In this document: in pieces, positions 49,856 through 61,800 of the stretch
How the letters are laid out: every line of letters begins with the position of its first letter
Position numbering within the stretch: the first letter of the stretch is position 1
DNA from: Bondarzewia mesenterica
Lineage: Eukaryota > Basidiomycota > Agaricomycetes > Russulales > Bondarzewiaceae
DNA length: 64,000 nucleotides
Direction: 5' to 3'
Assembly (NCBI GenBank): GCA_004802705.1
Contig: SGPL01000007.1
Span: forward strand, 88,284-152,283
Program-made: the position numbers and the translations under genes
The notes under the pieces: generated by a model
Seen by the model: only the letters and a program-made list of their open reading frames with translations
The model's database searches: none
What the model was told of the DNA's origin: nothing

Positions 49856-50717
49856 ATGGATTCTTTCCCAAGCAAGACCATGTACGCCGCAGCTAACGAC
49901 GACAAAGGCTCGAAGAAGCCGCTATCCTCGCCATTCAAAGCCATCTCATACCTTCTTCTCACACTCGTATTCAGCTTGTGTCTCGCCATAACCGTCCTCC
50001 CTTCCGGCTCTACGACCCTATCGTCGTTTATATCCATATCCAAAGTATCTTCAGTATACATGTCACTGCCTGGCCAGGGTTGGCACGCTCGCGCCCAAGC
50101 ACACCCAGATGGGTCCACATACGAGCCCGCACGCTCCGATCTCATTTTCGTTCTTCAGCGTAAAACCAAAGTTGAACCAGAGGGTTTCACGCTCGCCCTC
50201 TTCGCCCCAGACATTGCCGTGGATGCGATGGGGAAGGTGCTGAAGCTGTCGAGCGAGGACTGGAACGCATTGGAGGCGTTGGCCGGAAGAGCGAAGGACA
50301 AGCAAAGAGTGCCAGAGACGGGGTCGTTTGGAAATCAGTGGAGGTGGGTTGGTCGTCGTATCAGAAGATCGATGCGTGCCTGGCTGATGGGAATATTCTC
50401 TTAGAATTCAACAAAGACGAACGGACCTTCCCATAGACCAGTTTCATTTTGCACAAGGTGCAAGTGATCCGTTGTATGTTGTCGGAGTATACGGCTACGA
50501 CGGTGAGACGAGGACGTTGTCAAAGCCGGTCGGGGAAATTACCGAGTTGCCAGAGGTAAACAGACATTTTGATCATCACGAACACGAATTGAGCCTTACG
50601 CATTTCTTGAAGGATTTGCACGCAGTCCTAAAGTTGACGTTGGAAGGAAGAGAAAATTATGATAGAGACACAAAGGAGAAGGTGATGATCAGCAAAGTCT
50701 TGACTTTTCTCAATTGA
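49856..50717 (+). CDS. Signal-anchor membrane protein of unknown function
   Basis: Two exons. ATG 49856 (MDSFPSKTMYAAAND). A short cytosolic head with basic residues precedes one hydrophobic span (ISYLLLTLVFSLCLAITVL), giving a likely type II topology with the remaining 200 residues in the lumen or outside. The lumenal part has PGQGWHARAQAHPDG, SDLIFVLQRKTKVEPEGF and, after an intron (GTGGGT donor near 50344, acceptor near 50405), QRRTDLPIDQFHFAQGASDP then LYVVGVYGYDGETRTL. The end reads MISKVLTFLN, stop 50715-50717. Codon frame is clean across the splice. I do not recognise the family; low complexity is absent, so it looks like a folded domain. Confidence 0.65.
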
Positions 50718-51380
50718 ACGTACGAGCCAGCTGCAGGCTGTTCATGTGTCCTCTGAAACATGATGTTCTGTTATGCGCTCGTGATATAGTCCGAGTTTAA
50801 GTCAATCTGTATCATTTGTCGATGGCACCTCAATGGATCAATGGGTGGATATTCGTTACTTTTTTGACAATTCTTCATTACTCCGAGGCAAGGCGGAGGA
50901 CTGAGCCTTGAGCTTGAGGCCTTGAGGAGATCCTTGCACGTCGCACGAGGTCACACAGGGTCACACGTACTGTGTGTGATTGCAGATCTTGTGGACAGTT
51001 TCACATCCTAGATACTTGCTGCGAGTGAACAAAGCAAGTCGGCAGAAGGAGAGTTGCAAGTTGGTTGCAAGTATTGTGAAATTATAGAACAACAAAAACA
51101 TACACAGACACAGGTGAGCAGGTAAGCAAGTGGGCTACAACAAGAGATGAAGACAATTCCTGCGGGACTGTAAATATGATACGGAGCAACAACCGGGATA
51201 ACTTACACAAAATTGAACAGCCCTCGTTTACATCAGACTGTACACACATTCGAACCGTCTATCCCTCAGATATGCGGCAAAAAAAAAAAAGATTAAAGCG
51301 AGGTATCGTGTATCTTATCTCCCATAGGCAGACTTACAAACAAAGCAGAAGACAGTCGTTCTGCTTTATTAAGTCGTGTA
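50718..51380. other. Convergent intergenic region
   Basis: About 660 bp. Contains an imperfect direct pair of GGTCACAC (near 50949-50965) next to the inverted GTGTGTGA, and an A10 run near 51280. No gene. Confidence 0.5.
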
Positions 51381-52192
51381 TCATGTCGAAGGGCCTTCAC
51401 GAAACGGGGCATGCTGCGTTCCAATCACGTATTCTCCAGATAGAGACCAGTCTTCGAATCGAGATGATTCGGAAGCGATCGAACATCGCGCGGCCTTGCC
51501 AGGACTTCGCGTCTGGGATGGCATAGCGATGAGGAAGGACACTTGGACGCTCTCCACAGGTTCCGGAGGGGTCGCTTTCGCGGCAGGGTCTGGGCGGAAC
51601 GAAGAGGGGAGCCAGCCTCGAGCTTGAGGGGGAGCTGATGATGGGGAAATCATGCCTTGACTGGAACGAGAAAAAGAACGAGCACTTGAAGACTCGACTT
51701 CCACGGATAAAGGCTGCATTTGGAGATGATTTGTCGGATGGCAGAATGGAGAGCCCAAGGGGATTAATTGTACGCACCCGCAAAGAGTCCCAACTTCCCG
51801 TCCCAACCTTCTTTTCTTCCTGCGTCCAGACTTCCCACAACTCTGGGGTCTTCATACCCTGTATATTTATCCCTTCTCCAAAATCTAACCCTGCTTGTCC
51901 CCTGCGTCTCACTACATGATGCCATAGAACTCCGCCGAAGACGAACAGCCCGAACAACGCCAAAAATACGATCAGAAATGCGAAAAGCATGGACGCTGTC
52001 GTGCTGGTTGAACCACCATTAGTGCCAGTATTTGTCGGGGTGGGAGATGAGGATGAAGCTGTAACAGAGGATGAAGCTGTAGTCGTGGATGACATGGTGG
52101 TAGAACTTGAAGATGAAGTATAGGGGCAGGGGCACTGCACCGGGATGTCCCAAGCAGAATTTGTGATGCCGACGACAATTCGTCTGTGCGCG
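51381..52192 (-). CDS. Single-pass membrane protein, Ser/Thr-rich ectodomain (family member 2; 5' end unresolved)
   Basis: The exon ending near 52192 begins after a probable acceptor (CATAG) and reads VGITNSAWDIPVQCPCPYTS, then a long Ser/Thr stretch. A hydrophobic span follows (LFAFLIVFLALFGLFVFGG) and a basic stop-transfer HHVVRRRGQ. The cytosolic motif TPELWEVW, then about 10 residues, then WDSLR is spliced at GTGCGT to PLSVEVESSS. The tail contains FRPDPAAKATPPEP and ends FREGPST, stop 51381-51383. The membrane-proximal pattern matches the gene at 43045-43817. No in-frame ATG lies in the first visible exon, so at least one upstream exon, perhaps with a signal peptide, is missing from this call. 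Confidence 0.6.
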
Positions 52193-53160
52193 CTATGTCA
52201 ATTCCACCCCACGAACTTGCCGTCGACAATTGAAGTCCTTTACTCGATTCAAGGGTGCTTATTCCTCCCCGCAAGGAAGCGCCTGGGAAGCGCGCAAGTA
52301 ATGCGGGGCGCCAGAACACCGTGCCTGGCCATGTTATTTGGTTGACGTCACAGCGAGGGTTGTTAGCCAAGGCCAATAGCTTTTGATCCTAACAATCACA
52401 AACTCCTCCAAATCACGTGCATCACATACGTCGGATAAATAAATAACATAAGATCTATTTTACAATCATTTGCTATCACTAGCGCAAGCTAGAAGGCGAA
52501 GGTCAAAGGATAATATCAAAAGAAAAGAAAAAGGATCCCCCGACGATATAAGCCAGTAGTGCAGCGGCAAGCTCGCTGGAATTTTCCGTGATCACACCGT
52601 GCGGCGAACCCAATTGACAAGACGATCAAGTGAATCAAAAGTGGTCAAAATGGGAACAGACAACGTGGAAGCTGCTCCGACACCGGGATATTGTATATCT
52701 ACTGTAAAGATCCTCAAATACATGTTTGTATGTACCAATTTGATGTCGAAGTGAGATTTATAGAGACTGGTAGTAAGGAAGAAAATAAAGCTCAGACTTG
52801 GGGAGCTCGTAGCGTCGACAGCAAGTCTGAGCTGTACCAAGAGAAATACCCTACTTTAATAAGTACCCTAAATCTGTAGGGATATGTTTCCGGACGCATA
52901 CAAGACACAAAACATGAATTAGCGCATGACCAGAACGAAACATACCGGGCTTACCAGCGTCCATTTTAAATTCCAACACTTGATCCAAACGTCTCGATGG
53001 AAATTATGTAGACTTGATGGAAAGAGCATGAATGTTTTTTCCCCGTTCTCAAATTCAATGTTGTATATCACGTGGTCTTCAGCCACAAGCGTGTCATGAT
53101 CTGTTTTAGACGCGTTTGACAATTGACTCTCAAGTCCCTTCGCCTGCGGGATATTCTACC
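52193..53160. other. Divergent intergenic region
   Basis: Probably includes the missing 5' exon of the minus-strand membrane protein and the promoter of the primase gene. No exon could be assigned with confidence. Confidence 0.4.
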
Positions 53161-54717
53161 ATGCCTTCAATCATGACAACTGAACAACTCGAGCCCTCCT
53201 CTCCAGAGGTCATGTTAGCCTTTTACCGCCGTCTGTACCCCTTCAAATCGATCTACAAATGGCTCAACCACGAAAATTCTCCAACACGTCTGTTCACGAA
53301 TCGTGAAATCGCGTACACGCTCCAATCGGACGTGTACCTGCGGTACAACTCGTTCACTTCGGTTGAAGAGTTCAAAAAACAGACATGCTCGCTGAATCCG
53401 ACGCGTTTTGAGATCGGGCCGGTGTATACTGCTCGGGTGCGGCGTACTCTCTGTACCACTCGTCGTTTCTCGGACTCTAACCCCTCTTGATGTTATGGTT
53501 TAGCCCAGGGACAAGAAGACTGTACGGCCAAGTGCCTTCAGTCCTGCTCAACGCGAACTCGTGTTCGATATCGATATGACGGACTACGACTCTATCCGAA
53601 CGTGCTGTTCTGGCGCCGACATCTGCAAACGCTGTTGGGGATTTATCGGTGCGGCGGTACGCGTCCTGGATAGCGCCATACGTGAACAATTCGGATACAA
53701 GCACCTCCTATGGGTCTATTCAGGCCGTCGCGGTATACATTTGTGGGTCTCAGATCGCGAAGCTATGGAGCTGACTGATGAGCAGCGGAGGGCGATTGTG
53801 GGGTATTTGACGGTTGTGCAAGGAGGAAAGGAGATGAAAAAGAAGGTGAATGTGAGGATGGGGAAGGGCGGGGACGTACTGCCGCCCTCTGTAAAGTGAG
53901 CCTCAAATTTTTGTCTCGTATGTCTGGGAATATCATTGACATGATTGGTAGCTCTGCGCTAGAGCTGCTAGTGGAAATCTTTCCCGACCTCATCCTCATC
54001 GATCAAGACTGTTTCCAGAAGGACGAAGCTTGGGAGGAGCTCCTCCAGCTTATCCCAGATAAAAGCATCGTCAAAGAACTTCGCCAGAAGTGGAACAAGG
54101 ACGAAGATAGATCATCTGAGGACAAATGGGTCGATTTGAAGAACGAAGTAAAAAAGTATGACAAGAAGAGTCGAGAACGTGTACGTCCCGCATCATTTCC
54201 TCATCTCAGGGCCGATTGTTGGACTGACCGGACACAGGCGACAATGAAAATCGCAATGGAGGACATCATTCTACAATACGCCTACCCCCGGATAGATGCC
54301 GAAGTCTCCAAACACCGAAATCATCTGCTCAAAGCGCCGTTTTGCGTGCATCCAAAGACAGGTCGCGTCTGTGTCCCGGTCGACCCTGAGCGGATAGACG
54401 AATTCGATCCGGAACGCGTGCCAACTGTCGGTCAATTACTACGGGAACTCGACGCTGCCGCACCAGAGTCGGGTGCTGAAGAACATTCTGGTAAGCTCTT
54501 TCTACTCTCCTTTTTTGAGAGACGGTTGAGACAAGTTTGCCAATCAGATTGGGAGAAAACGTCCCTCAAACCCTACGTCGACATGCTTGAGAGGCATGCT
54601 GCGGAATTGATGAACGAAGTGCGGATAGGCAGGCGAGCAGCGGGTGCGTATGGAAGTATTTCTTACGCTGCTGATAGTCCATTCACACACACGTTGCTCA
54701 TAGATATGACTTGGTGA
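53161..54717 (+). CDS. PRI1: DNA primase small (catalytic) subunit
   Basis: Makes RNA primers for DNA polymerase alpha in replication. ATG 53161 (MPSIMTTEQLEPSS); an in-frame stretch upstream has no ATG. Motifs: EVMLAFYRRLYPFKSIYKWL, FTNREIAYTL, RELVFDIDMTDYDSIRTC (catalytic DxD), the CC then CKRC cysteines of the zinc site, LLWVYSGRRGIHLWVSD (SGRRGxHxW), and LILIDQDCFQKDEAW (third catalytic Asp). Later parts are PRIDAEVSKHRNHLLKAPFC, VHPKTGRVCVPVDP and KPYVDMLERHAAEL. A last intron (GTGCGT donor near 54642) joins GRRAA to DMTW, stop 54715-54717; reading through gives the same stop. About five introns; all active-site motifs are intact. Convergent with the Ayr1-like gene. Confidence 0.93.
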
Positions 54718-55090
54718 CCGCATCCGCCATGCCGATTCTCGAGGCTTCGTGTCCATGTATATCATTTCGTCTGACTGACTCGGAGTGTGGACTCTGTACA
54801 GAAAATGATTGCACCGAAAATTATCTCGGAATTTAGTTCTAAATATGATAATATGTTGGATAGGGCGTTGAATCTTTTGATGTCTGGCCGCTAGAGTCTC
54901 AGACAGGTAACGTTACACCGAAGAGGTGATGAGATATTAAGACAGAATGGGCATAAAAAAGACATTGACTATGGTTAGTACGACTAGATAACAAGACGGT
55001 GAGCCATCCCACAATTTCTGACCACAATGACAGCTGTATAATTGTACAATGAATTATCCGAGCACCTATTCGAACACACCCTCACCATCG
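54718..55090. other. Convergent spacer
   Basis: 370 bp between the primase and reductase 3' ends; nothing recognised. Confidence 0.5.
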
Positions 55091-56141
55091 TCACTTCGCG
55101 CCAGCCTTGGTGGACGCAAGTGACCTCCACAATGCCCACATGACCCACGTCCTCGGCAACCACTTGAGGAATTGAAAAAGGGTCGAGTTGTATCCCAGAG
55201 AATAATAAAACGGAGGCTCCCTCGCCAACGCCTTGGTCACAACCTTCCTCGCGAACACCGCCGTGGACATGGTCCGTGGACTTTGACTCGACCACATGCG
55301 CGCGACGATGTTATCAAGGAACTGGGCGTAGAGCGTATCGGGTGGGAGCTTGAAAACGGGCATCGCGCTGCTCGCTATGTTGGACCGCACACCCCCTGGA
55401 GCGACGAGGCAGACCCGGATATTGAAGGGCCGACATTCCATGGAGAGAACCTCGGTTAAGGCGTGGGTAGCAGCCTTGGAGGCGGCGTAGATGCCCGCCC
55501 AAGGCGTTGGACTAAAACACGTGTCTCGATTAGCGGGCCTGACAACCTCATACGAGGCGATGCTTGCGTACATCTCGCCCACGATGGATCCGATATTCAC
55601 GATGAGGCCCTGCCTGTGAGAGGCCATATGAGGGACCACGGCACGCGAGACGCGCAGAATGGAGAACGTGTTCGCGTCAAAGACATTTTTGACCTGTTCT
55701 AGAGGCACTTCGAGGACAGGGCCTGCATGTGCACATGTCGAGTTCCCAGCCAACCCGTTGAAGCCGTGACTTGAAAGAACGTACCGTAACATCCCACTCC
55801 CGCGTTGTTCACAAGTATGTCAATCTTGCCCTCCCTAGCGACAATCGACTCCACAACGCGCTGGACATCCTCATCGCTCGTCACATCCAAAGCCAACGGT
55901 TCGATCTCAGACCGCACTGTGAAACCCTGCATCTTCTCGACCTTGCGCGCCGTTGCGTATACCTTGCATCCTCGCTCCGCGAACTGCTCGCACCTGCAAT
56001 ACCCGTGCTAGCTCTTTAGCCAACTGAAGGCCGTCGTTGAATGTTTACTGTAAAGTCGGAAACAACGCACAGGTGGAAGCCAATGCCGCCTTTGGAACAA
56101 CCGGTGACGAGAACGACTTTGACAACGTCATTGCCGGACAT
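55091..56141 (-). CDS. Short-chain dehydrogenase, Ayr1-like (1-acyl-DHAP reductase family)
   Basis: NADPH-dependent reductase; the yeast homolog Ayr1 reduces 1-acyl-dihydroxyacetone phosphate in glycerolipid synthesis. The ATG complementary to 56139-56141 opens MSGNDVVKVVLVTGCSKGGI, with the TGxxxGxG cofactor loop. Later exons show GCKVYATARKVEKMQGF, LDVTSDEDVQRVVE, IDILVNNAGVGCYG, IVNIGSIVGEM (catalytic Ser) and WAGIYAASKAATHAL (YxxxK). The C-terminus has the typical long tail (FYYSLGYNSTLFQFLKWLP, RTWVMWALW) and ends KAGAK, stop 55091-55093. The hydrophobic tail fits membrane or lipid-droplet association. It is more distant from the SDR pair at 0-2.5 kb, so not part of that duplication. Confidence 0.88.
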
Positions 56142-56764
56142 GCTGTGAGACGCGACCCTGTCTGACACCTCTGCGGCGGAATGTTCAGGAAGATGAAAGA
56201 AATGTCAAGCTGCGCGTGTGCGATCAGCTTCCGCTACATGCGTGTAGGCGTAGGTAGGCGTGCGCACAGGTTTTTGGAAAACGGACTCTTATAGTGGCGC
56301 TCGGTACTGTCAAGCTCCGCAACAACCCAACAAATTGAGGAAACGCTGTCCCATCTTATCCCGGAACTGTAGAATCAGCAGGTGGAAGGACGACCGTGAC
56401 TGCACCCGCATGCCGCATGCGGACTTTTTCTGGAGATTGAGACCAGCTGAACATACTGCAAAGAGTATTCCTTGTAACCATTCGGTTCGACGGAGTTCAT
56501 GGCGAACGTCTTATCTGACAGAACTCCCTTGGCAGAACCGGCCACTCGCTTCTCTCACCGTTACGACCGCATGCGACGGCCATCAACACTGGTCGACCCG
56601 CATATAGCCTTTGACCCTCTTTGACCTGCCAGGAACATGACCATCAAGATGTTGATGAATGCGTATTTATACCTCGCGCATATGGCATGGGGTGGACACT
56701 GGTCGTCTGGTTTCACCCTCGTCGCCCATCTTCTCCTCTTGCTCGATATTATTCTCTGGGTAGG
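56142..56764. other. Divergent promoter region
   Basis: About 620 bp between the Ayr1-like gene and the S41 peptidase gene; no exon seen. Confidence 0.5.
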
Positions 56765-59700
56765 ATGATTTCTGTCACTGCCGTCGCTTTGGCCTGTTCG
56801 TTTGGCATCGCTGCCGCGAAAGCAGACCCGTGCACGGTGATCGCGGGAAAGACGTGGGCAGCACCGTCGGACGTGCGGGCGTGCTTCACTTCGTTCGAGG
56901 TGGATGAAGCGGTCAAGTCCAACGTGGGTTTTTTCCAGAATTATATAAACGTATGACCGACTTAATGCGGAGGAAACTCACGAATCTTATTGGGGTCACC
57001 GATTGAATGACGCGGCACAGATCATCGAAGTGGTCAATAAGACTCTAGCATTCCATACTTCCGTCAATTATCAGATCAGTGCGCCCGAGCCTTTCACTCT
57101 GGATGTGCACGAGAATTTGTTGGTAGATCTCGCCCGCATCAGCCAGCAGGACTACGCGTCCGATCTTGACCTCCACATCGACCTGTCTCGCACGTTGAAG
57201 AGGTTGGACGACGGTCACTGCGTCTACATCAATCGATGCTATGATTGTTCGTGACAGACTTGATCGCGCGATCGCCGGATGAACGACCTCATTTTGTTTC
57301 TTTCTATAGCTTCATTTTTGACGTTCGTCCCGACGCCCTTGGTCCTGTTGACAGATTCTACCGGCCAACAGGCCGTGCATATCGCTCCAGAGGCATTTGA
57401 CGTCGCGACAGCTGCGTTCGGTTCAGAAGTGTCCTTCTGGCAAGACGCGTTGCCAGGCAAGCTCAAGGGCAACCTTCAGTCTGTGAGTCTGCTATACGGT
57501 TTCTTCGGGAGTGAATGCATTTTTTCTTTTAACCGAGAGCTTACCATACTCCCTACTCAGCTCTCTGGCGCGAAAGTTCTCAAAATAAACGGCCAAGATC
57601 CCTTCGTAGCGGTAGACGCAAACGCCGCTATCACCGGCAGCTTCCAGGGCTTTGGGACGCGCCAAAACACGTCAGTCCGTTTTCCGTTTGCAGAATCGTT
57701 CTTGTCGTGCAAATGAATTCCGACGAACCACGTCGCCTCCCGTTTTCCCCCCTTTCCTGCAGCTTCTTCTCCAGTTACCAGCGCGCTTCCGCCTCCTGGA
57801 ACTACGTTTTCGGCAACTTTGCTCAGCAATCCCTACCCCTGATCGACCAAGCGATCCTGACCATCCAACGCGTCAACAGCACGAACACTGAAACCGTCAC
57901 CGTAAGGCCTTCCCACCTTCATTTTTCGTTTTTAACTTCTGTTTTTTATTATTGAGATCCCCTACCGATCCCAATTCGCAGGGCAGAATTTCACGGACGG
58001 CGCGTCCTTCCGTGCGAACAACTGTGTCGCCGTGGCCGGGACGAATGGCGTCGACCTCTACGGCGACACCGCGTCTCCCCAATCCGTCTCCGAAACGGCT
58101 TTGAGCCCCGATCGGCCCATCGCGAAATTCCAACAACAGCCGGTGAAGGTCAAGGCCTCCGACGCGCGCGCGCACCCCATGAACGTCCTCCTCGACGTGA
58201 CGCCTGTCTCCGACGTCGTGCTGCCCCCTGCGCTCGTGCCTCCTGGCACCCCGCTCAACGGCAGCAGCAGCGTCGCCCAGTTTTATTTGCTCGACGACGG
58301 CGTGACGGGTGTTTTCGCGTTGGGGAGTTTTTCGGACACGGATTTTGATACGTTCTTGCGGAACATGTTGACGGGCTTGCAGGGGCTGAAGAGTGCGAAC
58401 GCGACGCGGTTGATCGTGGATGTGGTATGTTTATGTATATTTCTTTGGGTCGGTTCTGAGACGATCGTGGTCTGATTTGGGTTGTCAGACGAACAATGGC
58501 GGAGGTGACCTTTTCTCCTTCTCGGAATGTGGACTTGGAGACCATGGTTGCTAAATGGCCCTTGATTATACCAGGCTTCATCTGTGCAGCTCATGTACGT
58601 CTCGCATTCGATTTTTTTTTAAATGACCTTGTAGGTTGACTCTATGATTCAGTGGTTGCACCGCATCGTACGCCCACCATCCTCCCCGTCTAGACCTTGA
58701 CCCGATTGCATCCTCGCAGATCGTAGGCCCCAAATTGACCTCCGTTCCCCAAGCAGGCCTCGACACCAAAGCACGCGCAGGCCCTCTCGCCCAGCTGATC
58801 TCCAAAGCCACCGCAGCCGGCGCCGACCCCGACGACCTGCTCCTCTACAACCCGCTGAACTGGCGCTTCGCCAACGGCACCAACTTCCCCGCGGACCTAG
58901 ACTGGCTGACACCGCCTGTGACGACCGTTATCAACGGCCATCCGGACGCGTTCAGCCAGAGGTGAGAGTTTTTCCTCCCCCTCCCCCTCAACCCGTCTCG
59001 GATGAGAGGTGGCAGAGCTTCTCGCTTCTTCGCTGGTGAACCGACTTAGCAAGCTGCACGCTGTTCTTGCTACGTCATGCCTTCGGTGGATGGCAGAGAA
59101 GAGCTCCCTCGTGTTGGATCGTCCCTGGGCCTCGCGCGTGTCTGGATCTCTGACCTCTGACATCATATCTTCGGTGTGTGTAGGCTCGGCCAAGAATGTC
59201 AACCGTTCGACTTGGACCCACCGACGGAAGCGCTGTTCGACCCCACGAAGGTGGCGATCGTGTCTAACGGAAGGTTCGTCTGTTGCCGAAGAGGCTGTTT
59301 TTCTCTTCGTGGGCATGCGCTCCCCCTCCCCTGTTCACATGGAATTGACCGCGCTGATCCCTTTTTCTTCGGGGGAATCAGGTGCGCGAGCTCGTGTTCG
59401 CTGTTCAGCGTGCGTCCCCTTTCTTCGTTCTTCGTGACTGGTAGCGTTACAGGTTCTGGATCGCCTTTGTGTTCGTTTTCATTCACATGGATGAAAGCTT
59501 GATTGACGGGATATGAATGGGTGCATGTGGTATACATTTCTAGATCACGATGGCGAAAGAGGAGGGGGCGAAGACGGTGGTCGTCGGTGGGAAGCAGGGG
59601 GTGAAGCCAGAGTATTGCGGGACTGTGGGAGGCCAGTCGAGTGATTTTTCGACGATGGATACCGAGATTAAGGTGTGTGCGGTGCATGATTCACCTATTG

Positions 59701-60492
59701 CTTCCTCCCGGCCGCGGTCTCATTTGACATCATCGTCGTCATCTGGATCCCAGAGCACCCAGCTGAAGAACAACACCCTCGCGCCGCCTGACTTGTACGT
59801 GTCATCAGTCCTCTTCCTTGGTTCCCATATCTTCCCGGACCGACATGCGAATGATATCGCGAGCGCGCACTCTATTCTATCTATCATGAATGAGCGAATG
59901 ACGTCACGCTCATGAACCTTGTTTTTTTGTTCTTCTTCCTGCAGCGTCACGAACAGCGTGCAGGGCATTACCTGGCGCCTTGGCTTTGGCATCGACGACA
60001 CGGAAGAACCCGAAGGTGCGTACGCATCCACATTATAGTCTACTGTTGGTCTACTACTATGCAGTATACATTCCCGAGATCTTTCTTTCATGGAAGCTGA
60101 CTGACTCTTTCAGAATGGCAGGACCACCCTGCAGACGTTAACCTGCCTCTGACAGCGGACATGTGAGTCTCCCCGGCCATTTCCATCCTTCCCGATCCAT
60201 CGGCGTGTCCCCCACCCACCCCCCTCCTCGACCCTTGCCGAATCTCGAATCTCCCTTTGGCACATGTCCACCCCGTCCCTGCACTAGTAGCTTAAACGCT
60301 CACTTTGCCCTTCGACGTTCCTCTTTATCGACGCGACCGCGGACATCCTCGTCGCTACTTTTTTTTTCTTCTGGCGTCTGATACGGCCATTCACGTGGCT
60401 GACACCCCCTTCTGTCTGTCTTTTTTTTTTTTGAATACAGCGTGAACAACCCGAATGCCATTTGGCAGGCGGTCGTCAGGACCGTGTTTTGA
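56765..60492 (+). CDS. Secreted CPAF-like S41 family serine peptidase
   Basis: ATG 56765 with a signal peptide (ISVTAVALACSFGIAAAKA), then Cys-containing DPCTVIAGKTWAAP. About 13 introns. Features: a helical start (LARISQQDYASDLDLHIDLS then LKRLDDGHCVYINRC), a PDZ-like stretch (LSGAKVLKINGQDPFVAVDA), and secreted-domain text (RANNCVAVAGTNGVDLYG). The S41 fold appears in GVFALGSFSDTDFDTFL, IVDVTNNGGGFICAAHWLHR and KVAIVSNGRCASSC, whose second part (SSCSLFSITMA) carries the expected nucleophile serine. The end reads NPNAIWQAVVRTVF, stop 60490-60492. Three consecutive exons of 16, 20 and 15 nt (58489-58594 and 58653-58667) encode the conserved TNNGGG to HRI segment. The pattern matches fungal extracellular S41 proteins resembling CPAF; the substrate is unknown. 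Confidence 0.82.
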
Positions 60493-61800
60493 GAGGTTGC
60501 TTCCGGCGGTTCGTTTCTTTTGGTCATGGGCTAGGCTGGACTCGGTCATATGGGTTTTTTTTGGCGAGTTTTTGCGTGTATGTATACGCTTCCAATGCAA
60601 CTTGGAGCGCTATCGGTCGTGTGCGGGCTTGACAATGCACGATGGGAACGCGACGTTGGAGGAGCGGCTGGTCGCTAGCCAAGAGTTTGAATCGCGAGCC
60701 ATAACGCTACGCGGTCGACCTATGCCCATGCGAATGATGTGCATCATGCGTGCAACTCGCCGGACATCTTTTCGACAACTCCAAGTGAGCGAAGAGCACA
60801 CCGCCGTCGGCCTGTGTACGTAGTCCGCGCCCGTCCCGGCGTCCTGGCTCTACCGTATGAGTTATGTCATCGTACGTCTTCAGGCTTTCCCTCATCCTAT
60901 CTCCCGTCTGTCGCTCAGCTGACCCGTCTGCCGTCCTTCAGAGTGAACAGAGAGTTTGCGCGTTTGATCCATTCAAATGCATCAGATGGGCCAGGGGTGT
61001 CCGAGGCGTGTGCATGCGTGTGAAGGTGAAATGGGTGAGCGCTGTGGCATCATGTGTGCACGAGGTCGAGGTCAAGGTCAATTGGGTTGGAGCGCCCAAT
61101 TGCAGTCTCCGAAAGGTACGCGGGGAAATTATGGCGAGGCTCGGGACGGACAGACGGTGGATTAATTATTTCATTGGATCGATGGGTCGGTGGGTCGGTC
61201 GAACGCTGAGTTTTTTTAGGTTTTGCGCATGTCGTCATAGATAGACGTACGCCGCTTCGGATTCTTCGATCTGGACGCGATCGCCACTGCAGGGGCAAAG
61301 ATTGGGTGCGCGTGCGTGCGAAAATATCTGGCCGCTTCGGATTCTGCGCGTCTCTTGCGTTTACGTGCCGTGGATATTCGATCAAGACGAGGTTTCTCCT
61401 CCGAGGACTCAGTATCTTTCTAGCGAGCTAGCGGCCCCCCCTTTTGCCTCTCGGAATATTTCGGCCCTGAGGTGAACGTACGAACGCGTGTGTGCGCTGC
61501 ACAACTCGATTGGGGAGGAGGCAAGTGACGAAATCTCGAGCAGGCGAGTTGGCACGGACGGCGTCACGGGCGATTGGACGATACGTCCCGACTCTCGTGG
61601 GAGGTCGACCACGCGCACGCATCGTTCGACCAGACAAGTTTTGCGCCCACTTTGAACATTCAATACCCCGATATCTCAATATTCAAACTTCAAGATCGCT
61701 GACCACCACATACTAAGTACGAGCCCCGGCAGCCCGATTTGATCGATAGGAACATATGCACGCATGCATGCGGACCTGCATGACGGCCCCTGCGGGCCCT
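60493..61800. other. Intergenic, repeat-poor to simple-sequence region
   Basis: Plus- and minus-strand open frames look random in composition. GCCGCTTCGGATTCT recurs at 61251 and 61333. No gene called. Confidence 0.4.
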
